From Lates calcarifer (taxonomy: Eukaryota > Chordata > Actinopteri > Centropomidae): a stretch of DNA of 64,000 bases. Below the pieces are notes generated by a model. It had not been told where the DNA came from. It searched no databases and saw only the letters and a program-made list of their open reading frames with translations. The first letter of the stretch is position 1. Each line of letters opens with the position of its first letter. This document shows positions 1 to 10,074 of this stretch, in pieces. The stretch spans positions 22,931,504-22,995,503 of the forward strand of contig NC_066847.1 of the NCBI RefSeq assembly GCF_001640805.2, written 5' to 3'. The position numbers and the translations under genes were made by a program.

Positions 1-33
1 AAATATAAGGAAAATATTCTTATAGTTTTAGAC

Positions 34-141
34 CTTTGTATTTGAGATGAGAGTGAGCCATTAATTTGTCCACCACCATATGCATGTTCTTTAGATTCCT
101 TGGGCAGAAATCATCCCGTCTGGCCTTATTCTGGAGGAACA
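34..141 (-). CDS. smg9: smg9 coding exon 10
   Basis: Encodes VFLQNKARRDDFCPRNLKNM and then HMVVDKLMAHSHLKYK. The acceptor is CTTCACCCAG. The donor is GTCTAA at the left edge, in phase 1, so the gene continues beyond the window. Confidence 0.9.
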
Positions 142-3100
142 CTGGGTGAAGAAGAAATTAAAAGTAGAGAGACTTTCATGTTAATATCATTAAGCCTGGT
201 CGGAGTGTTTTCGTGTTTCTGCATTACAAAGTCACCTATATGAGGATAGTACTCTGCTCCATCGTCATTGCCTGAAGAGCCAGCGCTGTCATGGCCCGCA
301 GACGGGGTGGAAGGTTTAAGCATCTCAGCAGTCTGAAGAAACCTATCCACAGACATAAGATTAAACCTCAGGTGTGACACGAACATCTGCAAGCCATAAC
401 CAACAGCTGCAAGGGAAGGATAGCTGCTCGTGATTTTAGTATGATTGTCACTGAGGAAGAGATAGTGTGTGATCAGGGAGGGTGTTTTAAAAAAAAATCT
501 GCTTGTGTTTTTGGCTGATTTGGCAAACTAAATTCCATACAAATCAAGGTACTTTATCACATGGATGTAAAAATCACAGAAAATTCCCATACTGCTATGA
601 AGCAGTTCTGCAAACTGATTTGCAACACTTCTCAGAATGGTCCAGTAAAACCAGAGGAATTAAAGGGATGGATACCACTTTATCAACAGTATGCCAAAGT
701 CTGTGCTCTCACTGTATCTTCATATCGTCCAACATCTGCTTTTCTATATCACTTGTATCCATATGAGAGACATGTATTTTCTACAAATTCATTGCGTTTA
801 ATGAATTGTGAGATTTATAGTCATGCTTGGTACAATATAACAGTCAAAGGCATCACAGCACTCTGGCCAAATATCACTGTTTGTAACAAACAGGATTTTT
901 TTATCAGCATAAAATGCCGAACTGTGTCTGCAATGGGAATTATGTTTTCTTATACTTTTCAGATTCAGTTAACATTTTTTCAACTATGTCTTAAAACAAT
1001 ACATACGTACATGTACATATGTACATTGAAAGCATTACTGGTCACTGTAATCATTCTTCCTTCCTTGAGACAAAATGTGATCCTTTAATTCCTTACCAAG
1101 ACATGCAAGTTGTTACATTTGATGTCCATGCATTTCTGGTGTGCCAGTGAAATCTACCTCCTAGCTACCACCAAGCTAATTAAATATATTGCTTTCAGCT
1201 ACAGAAAGATTTGTTTATGTGGGTTATCCTAAACAGATAATGGTGTACTGGACAGTGTGGAGTGTCAGCACATTGGTTTAAACACATCTGGGTTTGCTAG
1301 CCATTTGTTGTTTACAAGACCAACTGAAAGAATAACATTACTGGGCTCATAAAAAAGCAGAAGACAAATATCCTCTCAAGATACAAGATGAAATACTTAA
1401 CATTCCTGTGGGAGGAGGGGGCTTGCAAGTATTATCACAAGAGCCTTACACAGAGCTGCCCTCTCCTTTTGTACTGCGAAGCTGGGTAGTGAGTATTATA
1501 CACAGATCAGAAATACACACCTGTAGAGATTTAGGTCAGTGAACCAGTCTTGAACCACAATGATCACATGGCACACGGTAAACAGGAAGGCAGCAATCTG
1601 AAGAGACTGATAACAGATTATATAGTATGTATTACTGATGTGGTACATGTGTATATGTGTGTACAGAGATAAAATGACCACTAAACTCTCACTGATCAGT
1701 GAATTAGAGGGTAAAGAACATATTACTTCCTAGAGGTTATGCAGAAAGGTTCACATATACAACTATTGTTTTCACGCACTGCCCTCTGCAGAGTGATCAC
1801 TGACCTGCATCTCAATGTACGTGTGAGGGAGGTTGTACTCTGGAGGCAACTTCCGGTCATTGTTGATCAGGTGGTCCAGGATAGATGGGCTGAGCATCGG
1901 CTGAAGAAACACACACACACACACTTACACACAATTTGTTGCTTCAGCGCTCATTAATCCCCAACCAAACTTTTTTTTACAATCTAATCACAATGTCTTT
2001 CTATTCCAAAGTGACTTACTTACACTCACAGAAAATTGAAAATACTACAGAGACAGAGAGAGTGACTATCCACAAATTATTACCTGTGTGTCCAAGAAGA
2101 TGACTCTCTCCTGTGTGATGAAGAAATCAATCCCTGTGGTCTGGTTTCCTCCTCTTTCCTTGATTTCTTGAGTCTGGGCTCTGAATACATAACCCCTGTG
2201 CAAACAAATATGCATGCTTATTCCTGACAAAGGACACAATATGACCTCCATCACTAACTAGTCTGTCTCTCACTGAAAGTACACATCACAGAATCAAATC
2301 TAATCAATGTGGTTTTAAATGTTACCAGGACACCAGCACAAGACTATGTAGAAGCAGGTGGGTTTACTATATTGTCCCTGTGTGTTCAGAAAGAGTACTG
2401 TCACTCGCTATGCCTAGCTTTGAAATACAAAATCTTGATGAAATGAAAAACATACATGGAAATTTGCTGTTTGCGTTACTTTAATTATGAATATGTGAGC
2501 TGCGTTTGAAACACTGCATCTATTCAAACTGAGCAATATTAAGACAAAATGGTTCACTCTTAACTTATCTCGAGCAGACATTTGTGTTAAACTCTACATA
2601 TATATTCCTTTCTATAATGACCTATATTAACAGCATTCAAACATTAACTACTTGAAACTGAGATGATTCATTCTGTTGGTGTCACTGGTATAATGATGCT
2701 TTAGGTTTGGATGAATCAGAACTGTAAGTCTAGTCTAGTCTTGTCCACTATTTTTCTCTGACCTTTGATCCTCCTCTGGGGTGTTGGCAGATAATAGTGA
2801 CATGATAGTAGATTTCCCACTTCCCTGAAGGCCGATGACTCCCACCACCAACATATCTGTCTGGTCCCTCAGATACTGAAACACATCACAACAAAAAGCA
2901 ACTTCTTTTGTGTGAAACCAGTATAGCATATTGAAAACATCATTCAGTTATTTGATAAAATGGCTCCAACTAAATTCATCAAACATGATCTCACCTCCAT
3001 GGCGCTGTCACACCAGTTCATCTGATCATCCACAAGCTTAATGCTGTGCTTCATCTTCTCTGGAGGGAGGAGTTTAGACTGGCCAACCATGGCTAGAAGT

Positions 3101-4207
3101 CATATGACAAAAAATTAAAGATCTTTCTTTTCTTTGCACACATAATTGTTAGCACATCACATGGAAACATCACAGCAACATCAATAATTCACAGTACATT
3201 TTACATGGCTTTTTAAAAAAAGAAAAGAAAAAAAAAAAAAAACTCACGGTCCACAGCGCTGCTTGATGCCGAGGCGGCCATTCCTCGGTTTTGGATCTGG
3301 TATACAGGCTGGGTAGGTCGCTGCCCTTCCCTCTCTATCTTGGATGTCCCTGGGCCAGGGGGCTGAGCTGCCACCTCTGGAGGGGTCCCTGGCTTCCCTC
3401 CATCATCCCTGGCTTTCATTAGCATGATGGGCTTCTCCAGGACTGCGGCTCCACTGACAGGTGCATTCTGCGAAGGCTTGGCCTTGAAAAGGATTCATTT
3501 AACAGCACAAGTTAACAGATCACATGAGCAGAGAGGTAAAGGAGCCAAACAGATACACTCTATAACAGCTCATTTGTTATGGCATTGTGTATGTAGCACT
3601 GAATTCTGGAGAGAATAGTGTACAAGTGTCTTACATTATCTTGGATATAAGCATCTGCCAAATGACTTACTGTAAATGTAAATGCTGCTAAATTTTGCTT
3701 TCAAATTTGGGATAACATAATGTTTGATTTCACATGTTGCAATCACACTACTCCTTACTCTGTGGACTATCCTACAAGCAAAGTACTACCTAAATAAATC
3801 TCAATGCTCAAATGTCATGCTAGACATTATTGTTCATAATTGTTTGTGTTAGAAATACAAAAAGAGCTTAGAGTCTGACTCAAGCCAACGCACCCTTTCC
3901 CCCGGGGGTTTTGCAAGAATGATGGGGGTCTTCTGAATGAGTGGGCCTGGTGGATCTTCGCTCCCATCCTGAACAGACACATGAAGTCGAGTCACCCTTC
4001 AGTCACCCCAACAGTCAAAACAACCCAGATTTCATTACTGAGAGCATATGTGTGTTTTACCCTTCGTTCTCTCGGTTGGTATTCTCGATCCCGACTGGGT
4101 CCAGACAGATTTTGCCCCGGAGGTCCGGCGTCTCTGTCTCCCCGGCGTCGCCTCCTCCTGCGTCCTTGCCCGTACATCCCGGGTTGACTGTGGCCGGACT
4201 CTGACAT
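34..4207 (-). CDS. smg9: SMG9, nonsense-mediated mRNA decay factor (partial, 3' end beyond left edge)
   Basis: SMG9 partners SMG8 to regulate the SMG1 kinase that phosphorylates UPF1 in nonsense-mediated mRNA decay. Ten coding exons, all with GT-AG junctions and consistent phases: 4207-4061, 3968-3894, 3482-3248, 3092-2995, 2875-2763, 2195-2084, 1900-1805, 1606-1521, 342-236 and 141-34. They give about 392 residues; the human protein is about 520, so the C-terminal quarter is missing. Diagnostic segments are the start MSESGHSQPGMYG, the proline-rich low-complexity N-terminus, GQRPTQPVYQIQNRGM, the P-loop-like GLQGSGKS (residues about 200-207), LLSANTPEEDQR, ERGGNQTTGIDFFITQER, AAFLFTVCHVIIVVQDWFTD and FLQTAEMLKPSTPS. 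The start is the only upstream ATG that gives the family N-terminus. Identification is secure. I see no breaks in the visible part. Confidence 0.95.
236..342 (-). CDS. smg9: smg9 coding exon 9
   Basis: Encodes FLQTAEMLKPSTPSAGHDSA and then an acidic/serine loop ending EYYPHI. It ends in phase 1 at donor GTGACT. Confidence 0.92.
343..1520. other. smg9 intron 8
   Basis: AT-rich intron. It contains a 175-codon plus-strand open frame (561-1088) with no recognisable domain and a small ACATACGTACATGTACATATGT-type palindromic patch near 1000-1025. I see no gene in it. Confidence 0.7.
1521..1606 (-). CDS. smg9: smg9 coding exon 8
   Basis: Encodes SLQIAAFLFTVCHVIIVVQD and then WFTDLNLY. It ends in phase 2 at donor GTGTGT. 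Confidence 0.93.
1805..1900 (-). CDS. smg9: smg9 coding exon 7
   Basis: 32 codons from PMLSPSILDHLINNDRKLPP to YNLPHTYIEMQ. Phase 0 at both ends. A CA microsatellite lies just upstream of the acceptor. Confidence 0.93.
2084..2195 (-). CDS. smg9: smg9 coding exon 6
   Basis: Encodes GYVFRAQTQEIKERGGNQTT and then GIDFFITQERVIFLDTQ. Acceptor TTTGCACAG, donor GTAATA. Confidence 0.94.
2196..2762. other. smg9 intron 5
   Basis: AT-rich intron sequence. I see nothing recognisable in it. Confidence 0.7.
2763..2875 (-). CDS. smg9: smg9 coding exon 5 (P-loop)
   Basis: Encodes YLRDQTDMLVVGVIGLQGSG and then KSTIMSLLSANTPEEDQ. It carries the nucleotide-binding G-x4-GKS loop. It ends in phase 2 at donor GTCAGA. 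Confidence 0.94.
2995..3092 (-). CDS. smg9: smg9 coding exon 4
   Basis: Encodes PMVGQSKLLPPEKMKHSIK and then LVDDQMNWCDSAME. Acceptor TTCTAG, donor GTGAGA, phase 1 to 0. Confidence 0.93.
3248..3482 (-). CDS. smg9: smg9 coding exon 3
   Basis: Encodes the proline- and glycine-rich linker, with LEKPIMLMKARDDGGK and GQRPTQPVYQIQNRGM. It ends in phase 1 at donor GTGAGT. Confidence 0.93.
3610..3690. repeat. Fragment of an interspersed repeat
   Basis: The stretch with ATAAGCATCTGCCAAATGAC followed by TGTAAATGTAAATG matches the tail of a repeat very common in teleost genomes (recognised from memory). It lies in smg9 intron 2, whose remainder (3483-3893) shows nothing else. Confidence 0.55.
3894..3968 (-). 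CDS. smg9: smg9 coding exon 2
   Basis: 25 codons carrying the SMG9-typical LIQKTPIILAKPP. The acceptor is CTGTTCAG and the donor GTGCGT, phase 0 at both ends. Confidence 0.9.
4061..4207 (-). CDS. smg9: smg9 coding exon 1
   Basis: 49 codons from MSESGHSQPG to QPRERR, with an arginine run (residues about 16-22). It ends in phase 0 at donor GTAAAA. Confidence 0.93.
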
Positions 4208-5119
4208 GTCTCTACTCTCCTGTTTCACTTACTTAGAAAAGCACAACTGATGTCGATGGGGAGCTAGCAAACGGTAGAACCCTGAATCTAAGCAGAGGTG
4301 AGCTAAAGGTAATTCCAACTTCACTGAAATGTACACGAAAAGAGAAATCTGCTCTTAGCTGGCAACCCTGTGACCATTACTGTCTCTAATGTTTAGATAT
4401 TTTTTAGTGGCATCATCGTTATAGTTCAAACTCGAGCACTTGTCTATGCACGTAACTAACGTTAGCTATAGCCTTCCGTTAGTGCGCTTGTTTCGTTAAT
4501 GCGCGTCAACCGTTAAAGTGAGACGTTGGAGCGGTCCTCAAACATCAACGCGCTGGAAGGAACTCCGCCCGTCTAAAATTACGCTTGTTAGGAGTGAAAC
4601 GCATCTCGTTCGTCGTGTAAATGAAGTCGTTGAGAAACATTGTGATAATATAGGTAGTTCCGACGCAGAGAGACCGGCGTTTTGTACTGTATATTTTACT
4701 GAATGAAGGAATAAGATTTAAAACATGCTATTCTTCGTGTTTGCCTTTATTGAAAAATGCATGAATAAAAATTACACCTTAAATGTTCCTTCTTAAAGGC
4801 ATAGTTCAATTTTTGTAGTAATATTTACAGTATAAGCGTTGTTTAATGAAACGAATAAGGAGTCTCTTGGTTTCCCTCAAATGAAAACGAGGCATATTGC
4901 TAATTCACGACCGCCCTTGCAAAATGTCTTTTAGCTTGAGATGATTTTGAGTTAAACTCATTACAAAATTCTCAATTTATTAAATGATTCTATCGACTAC
5001 AAATACAGTAATTTGGGAGTATGAAACAATAGTTTTCCCCGGAGTTTGGAGAAATATTAAACTACCGTTAGCCATGGAAGTAGAGTGAAACACTTCGATG
5101 CACTATGGGAGATGTAGGC
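4208..5119. other. Intergenic region between smg9 and the zinc-finger gene (divergent)
   Basis: Presumably holds the smg9 5' UTR and promoter; several CpGs cluster at 4440-4680. The remainder is AT-rich. No reading frame here looks real. Confidence 0.5.
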
Positions 5120-5175
5120 GTCTCTCTTCCGGTTTTAACCGGAGGTCGGTGTGTGGACGCCATCTACAACTTGAC
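5120..5175 (+). promoter_or_regulatory. Probable core promoter of the zinc-finger gene
   Basis: CTTCCGG and, inverted two bases later, CCGGAG form two head-to-head ETS-type sites. They are followed about 25 bp downstream by GACGCCATCT, a YY1-type element usually found just after the start of TATA-less genes. Function is inferred from motif arrangement only. Confidence 0.4.
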
Positions 5176-5468
5176 GGTATAATCAAACGTGAATTTTAAA
5201 GGTTTCTCTTCAAGTTATGAGCAGAGTTATACCTGTAATACTGTCATTTGCGCAGGCGGGTGCGCTTCGATCCTACATCTTAAAGAGAAGCTGTTTATTT
5301 CTCCAAAACCCACGTAATTACATATGAGTAAATGTTAACGCTAGCCACATTTTTAGTAACGAACAGTCAATGACTTGACGAACCGTCCCCTTGTAGTTTA
5401 TCGGAATCAGATTATTTCACCGCTCTGAGCTGCAGACTGGTGTTTTGGTGCTCTACCTGTGGACGGAG
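5150..5468 (+). other. Putative non-coding first exon of the zinc-finger gene
   Basis: The 3' end is a consensus donor (GGAG, then GTAAGT at 5469). The best acceptor in front of the coding region is TTTAAATTTCAG ending at about 6518, 31 bases before the chosen start codon. The 5' boundary is a guess from the promoter motifs. Confidence 0.4.
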
Positions 5469-5778
5469 GTAAGTTTCCCTGAGCAGGTGAAAGTGTAATG
5501 TTTCGTTACATGGCTCAGATACGGTTGTCTTACAGGAAAATACACGGTGGGCTGTAACGGTAACTAGCTAAAAGTGGGAAACTGTGAAAAATAAATAGTG
5601 CTTATGGGTTTGTGCTGTTGAATGAGGAAGCATTTATGGTCAGGTGAAGACACAAAAAAGTTACCCTCCCTAGAACTGGAACTAATGAGTATTTAATTAT
5701 GAGCTATTGAATGGTATTGAATGTAAATGATATAACAATGGTTTAAGATGTAAACAACGACAGGGAGTACAAGACTAA

Positions 5779-6237
5779 GGGGCTACAGCCATGCTAGCAC
5801 CTCTGCGAGGTTGTACTTAGGCACTGAAGGCTTTGAGCTAAATGCTATCATGCTATTTTTAAGCAAGGTTAGCGTGTTAGCATGCTAATAGTTGCTAATT
5901 AGCATTGAGCACAAAGTACAGCTGACGCTCATGGGAATGTGATTTTGAAAGTATTTAGACAAAAACTAAAGTTGTACATTACTGGACAAATAAAAATTTG
6001 ACCTGATGATGGCACTACATGCGAAGTCAGGGAATTTTCAGGTGGATAGAATTCATCCTGAAGGGGACATGAATGTCACAAGTTGAATGACAGAAAGCCA
6101 CAAAAGTGAACCTCATAAGGGTGTTAGAGGAAAAGTTAGGGGATGATTGAAGTCAGTAGCATGCAACCTCTGGAGACCATGAATGTGTCTACAAAATGTC
6201 ATAGCAATCAGTTCAGTTGTTGTTTAGGTATTTCAGA
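5779..6237. repeat. Teleost interspersed repeat, degenerate copy
   Basis: The order of segments (GGGCTACAGCCATGCTAGCA, GCGTGTTAGCATGCTAAT, CACAAAGTACAGCTGA, TTTGACCTGATGATGGC, ATTCATCCTGA, GACCATGAATGTGTCTACAA, GTTGTTTAGGTATTTCAG) matches a repeat I recognise as very abundant in percomorph fish. It fills most of the interval between the putative first exon and the coding exon of the zinc-finger gene. Confidence 0.75.
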
Positions 6238-6549
6238 AATTGTCTGGCATGGTTGGTTGATAATTGGCTCAAACTAATTAGCGGTTGTATTATTATAATT
6301 ATGATAAGATATGAACTGATTAGTTTTTGTCAGTCAGTCATTACATTTATAGTGTATTTGCTTTTTGCTCTAAATCGTAATCACAGAAGTTTGACTAAAT
6401 TTATATCTTAAGATTAATTGCAGTCAGATGTAATGCTTTGCAGGGATTCTTATGTCAAACCTGTAATAAGGATTTACTCACAGACAAGTGATTCTGTCCA
6501 TTCTACTTTAAATTTCAGACCACCCCTAGGTTGCTTTGACCAGCTCCTT

Positions 6550-8517
6550 ATGTCTGAAGATTCAAGCAGTGATGAAGAATGGTGTATATCCTCAAAAAGG
6601 CTGGCAAGTGTGCACACGGAGGCAAAATGTTGGGAATGTGGCAAAAAATTCAGCAGCATAACAAACCTGATGTCACACTACAAAAGCCACGATATCAACG
6701 CCACCTGCCACATCTGCAAGGTTATGTTCCGACGCCTGACTTCACTTTCTACGCACCTAGATAATGCTCACTCGCCGCCCCTCTGCAAAAAGTGCCATCA
6801 GTCTTTCAGTAATGTGTGGGAATTGAACAAGCATGCTGAGATACGTTGCACTGGCTCAGCGCAATTTAAGGAAGCGCCCTCTTTGGTTTCTGCAGTCAGA
6901 CACCACAGTCAGAACACTGACATCTTTTCTAATGAGGTGGCTGTACAGCAAAACACAAACTCAGTACCACATGACTCAGTGTCAGAGTTGAGACCTCAAC
7001 AAAGAATTGAGATGAAGCCTGAGAGACCTGAGACATCTGAAAACAGCGTGGAGTATATTGTGGGTGAGGATGATAATGACATTGACATGGAAAGTGACTG
7101 TGAGAAGGTAGATGATTCAACAAGCTCCGAATCTGATGATGACGATAAGACACTCTCTAAACCTACAAACTTGTGTCTAGATGATCCAGAATCAGATGCT
7201 GGCTCAAACTCAAGTTCAACTGATCATTCCAGTGACTCTTCTGATAGTCTGCACTCTAAAAAACACCCTGCAACCCTTCCTAGTGTTAATAGTTCCATAT
7301 GTTCTGCGTGTGGTAGAGGGCCCTTTAGGTCAATGAAGCTCCATTTGCTGCACTGTAGTGGTGTAAGGGTAAAATATCAGTGTTCAATGTGCAAAAAGCT
7401 TTTTCTAACTGAGACTGCTCTTAATGAACACTACATGCCTTTGTATTCCTGTGACATCTGTGGCCAGGTTTTCTCTCAAGAGAGTTCGTACCATAACCAC
7501 CAGTGTCCCAAGGAGAGCAAATCACCTTTGGTCTTCTTTTGTTCTGAAACAATGCCGAAAGCATGCAACATATGCAAATCCTTTTTCACTTCTGAGAAAA
7601 CTTTGTTAAACCATGTCACCAGAGTTCACACATCAGTAGTCAGCACCAAAGTATGCATTATTACCAATCCATCAGCGCTGACCGACGAAAACGTTTCACC
7701 TTTCGTCCATGGCACAGCAGTCCAGTCAGCCATCAGCAGTCCATATGTGGTTGACCAGATCAGTAATGGAAAGCTCCGTGTTGGCCAAACCTGTGAAGGG
7801 TCACTGTCCACTCTTGAGAAATCTAGCCTTTCTCCTCTCTCGACCTCCTCGTCCCGCCCAGGCAGACCTCCTGCGTCTGTCAGACTGGGGAAAGACGGTG
7901 CCCTAGATCAGCCAACCGACCAGCCACCAAGCCATCTCTCCGGGCCTTTATCTGCCCCTCCCGGTCCCACAGACACTGACACTCCAGCCACTACGATCTC
8001 TGACCCTGCCTCCCCACCAGCGCCCACCATTCTGGCCATGTTTGAGAACGACAGCCAAGATGTGGCTTTGATGAAACGTATGAACACAGGCTGGCGCTCC
8101 AAGGCCCCATACCCCTGCAGGCAGTGTGGTGCCATCTTGCGGCAGCCCTCCTTCATGATCAGCCACCGCTACCTCCACAGAGGACACCGCTCACACCAGT
8201 GCCAGTGCGGTCGAACTTTTAAGCACCGGCTGCACCTCCTGCGACACTGTGTTCAGCACGCTGAGGCCATAAGCTACATCTGCGTCAGCTGTGGGGAGAC
8301 TTTCATAGGAGCAAGACTCTTAGCTGAGCACATGAAGGGCAAATCACAGAAAAAGTGCCGTCCTTCTGGTCGCACGTGGAGACAGAAAGTGAAGAGAAAG
8401 TGCAGAATGCCGTTTACATGTGACTGTGGACAACTGTTTTTTAGGCCCTCTGCTTACATATGGCATCAACTTCAAAACTGGACAAAAACTAAACAATTGA
8501 GGAGGCCCCTGAAATAA
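6550..8517 (+). CDS. C2H2 zinc-finger protein, 655 aa, not assigned to a named family
   Basis: A single uninterrupted coding exon. The ATG at 6550 (MSEDSSSDEEW) is preferred over the in-frame ATG at 6418 because a good 3' splice site ends at about 6518, between the two. There are about eleven zinc-finger-like units. The N-terminal group includes CWECGKKFSSITNLMSHYKS (27-47), CHICKVMFRRLTSLSTHLDN (53-74) and a C2HC unit (79-100). Four lie near residues 250-361. A C-terminal group lies near 522-645, with CRQCGAILRQPSFMISHRYL and a CQCGRTF unit. Acidic, serine-rich sequence (about 190-250) and Pro/Ser/Thr-rich sequence (about 430-510) separate them. The units lack the TGEKPY linkers of KRAB-type arrays, and there is no KRAB, SCAN or BTB domain. 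It is probably a nuclear nucleic-acid-binding protein. I do not recognise the orthologue. Confidence 0.85.
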   Translation: MSEDSSSDEEWCISSKRLASVHTEAKCWECGKKFSSITNLMSHYKSHDINATCHICKVMFRRLTSLSTHLDNAHSPPLCKKCHQSFSNVWELNKHAEIRCTGSAQFKEAPSLVSAVRHHSQNTDIFSNEVAVQQNTNSVPHDSVSELRPQQRIEMKPERPETSENSVEYIVGEDDNDIDMESDCEKVDDSTSSESDDDDKTLSKPTNLCLDDPESDAGSNSSSTDHSSDSSDSLHSKKHPATLPSVNSSICSACGRGPFRSMKLHLLHCSGVRVKYQCSMCKKLFLTETALNEHYMPLYSCDICGQVFSQESSYHNHQCPKESKSPLVFFCSETMPKACNICKSFFTSEKTLLNHVTRVHTSVVSTKVCIITNPSALTDENVSPFVHGTAVQSAISSPYVVDQISNGKLRVGQTCEGSLSTLEKSSLSPLSTSSSRPGRPPASVRLGKDGALDQPTDQPPSHLSGPLSAPPGPTDTDTPATTISDPASPPAPTILAMFENDSQDVALMKRMNTGWRSKAPYPCRQCGAILRQPSFMISHRYLHRGHRSHQCQCGRTFKHRLHLLRHCVQHAEAISYICVSCGETFIGARLLAEHMKGKSQKKCRPSGRTWRQKVKRKCRMPFTCDCGQLFFRPSAYIWHQLQNWTKTKQLRRPLK

Positions 8518-9340
8518 CAATAACAAAAAAGCATCAAGATGTCTAGTTTTTAGGTACCCTTCCCCAATTTTGTGCAAACAAAGTGTTAAATTAAAAGGGA
8601 TTTCTCATACGCCATCTGATTGTCGCTACTTTATTTGTGTGTTGTCATGTGATAAAATCAAAGCAAAAATCACATACACAATCATTCTTAATGGCTTTTA
8701 ATTATAAGCATGTTCTGGATGGTTGTTAACATGTTTTCACCATGTGCAAATGATACATAGTAAACGGTTAGAATAAATTCCTTGTAAGTTCTTTTGACAA
8801 CATAATGCAAGTGCAAATTAACCCACAAGGAACATGTTTTCAGTATTTGGATTAAGTTAAAACACATCAAAACTCCAGTTTATCCTCGAGAGAAAGAGTT
8901 GGTCCAGTTTTGCAAATGGTTGTCACAAAGTGCATTTTTATCAGTGAGGTTTTTTATGGGGGTTTCTGAGTCCTCTTGTGTTCTGTTTTTTTTTCACTAC
9001 CGCCTACACCACTACAAATGTTATGCTCCTGCGAGACATTGGTATTCAGGTTTAAAATAGCATATAACTTTTGGTTACATAATTTTTATGACTGTAATAA
9101 TAACTGTCCTCAATATTGCATTGTTTAATTCATGTCCACTAGATGGAGCTGTTGGGTTGCTAAAAGAAGAGCTTACAAGATATCTTAGGCTCAAGTTCCA
9201 TTGTTTTGAGAACAGGTGTAAACTGTTAGATGCTTTTCCTGCATCAGATGGTTACAACCTTAAATGTCGACATTAATCTCTGAGTTTCAGTTGACATCCG
9301 GTGCAATCCCAAGGACTTACAGTTTGAAATAAAGGCTATA
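8518..9340 (+). other. Probable 3' UTR of the zinc-finger gene
   Basis: Sequence between the stop codon and the AATAAA at 9328-9333, the first canonical plus-strand poly(A) signal after the gene. It contains no other credible reading frame. Confidence 0.45.
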
Positions 9341-10070
9341 CTTGAACTGAAGTTTAGTTTCTTCTGTTGGTGGAGCATTAAAACATTTCATTCACAAATA
9401 GCTTGGTGGCTTGGTGGAAAGCAGAACAATGTGCAATTGTTAGAGATTGTATTATATTCAATAAGACTGTTAGCAAACAAGAATCAGCTTGGTAACCATT
9501 AAACTGTCTGCTAATGAAAAAGGATTTGAAAAAGAGGTTTCTATAAAATTGATCAGGCTAACACTGTTAAAAAATATTGCAAGACATTTAAAATAACATT
9601 AGCATGTAAAAATATATATCTTATTCCACAGGAATAAGGCATTGACGGAGTCCATCAATGAATCCTCACAAATAGCAGTTAAGAGAGCAATCCTGGAGCC
9701 TGTGACAGTGTGGATCACACGGATCTCCACGGCCCTTGTTTTACTTTAATTCAGTTCTTTCGCTGTCACAAACACAACTGCTGAAATCACAGCAGATTTC
9801 TCAAAATGCACAGTGATTCTCCTCCCACAGTGAATAAAAGTCTTATTTTATCTGTATAATTTTACAGCTATGAGTCACTGTGCAGTGCACTCAGCACAGG
9901 GCCAGAAGATGAGATCTTTAGTAGGTATGCCAGTCCTCCAAGTGGTTCAGCATGTTAAGAGTCTGGAGCAGCTCTGGGTGGAGAGGATTTACCGTCTCAT
10001 TTTCATGGATATTGTAGATGAAAACAGTGAAGGCAGTTAACTCCGTTCTTAACAAATGCATAGAGACATG
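9341..10070. other. Convergent interval: 3' ends of the zinc-finger gene and kcnn4
   Basis: Non-coding. A minus-strand ATTAAA (plus-strand 9745-9750) followed by GT-rich sequence could be the kcnn4 poly(A) site. Nothing else is recognised. Confidence 0.35.
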
Positions 10071-10074
10071 TCAC
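10071..10074 (-). CDS. kcnn4: kcnn4 probable terminal exon, coding remnant
   Basis: The acceptor TTTATTTTGCAG is followed by G-TGA, which completes Arg and the stop. The rest of this exon, below 10071, would be 3' UTR. A ninth exon agrees with the nine-exon layout of the mammalian gene. Confidence 0.55.

Noticed and set aside
561..1088. 175-codon plus-strand open frame
   Set aside because: Sits inside an smg9 intron, has AT-driven composition, and shows no recognisable family features.
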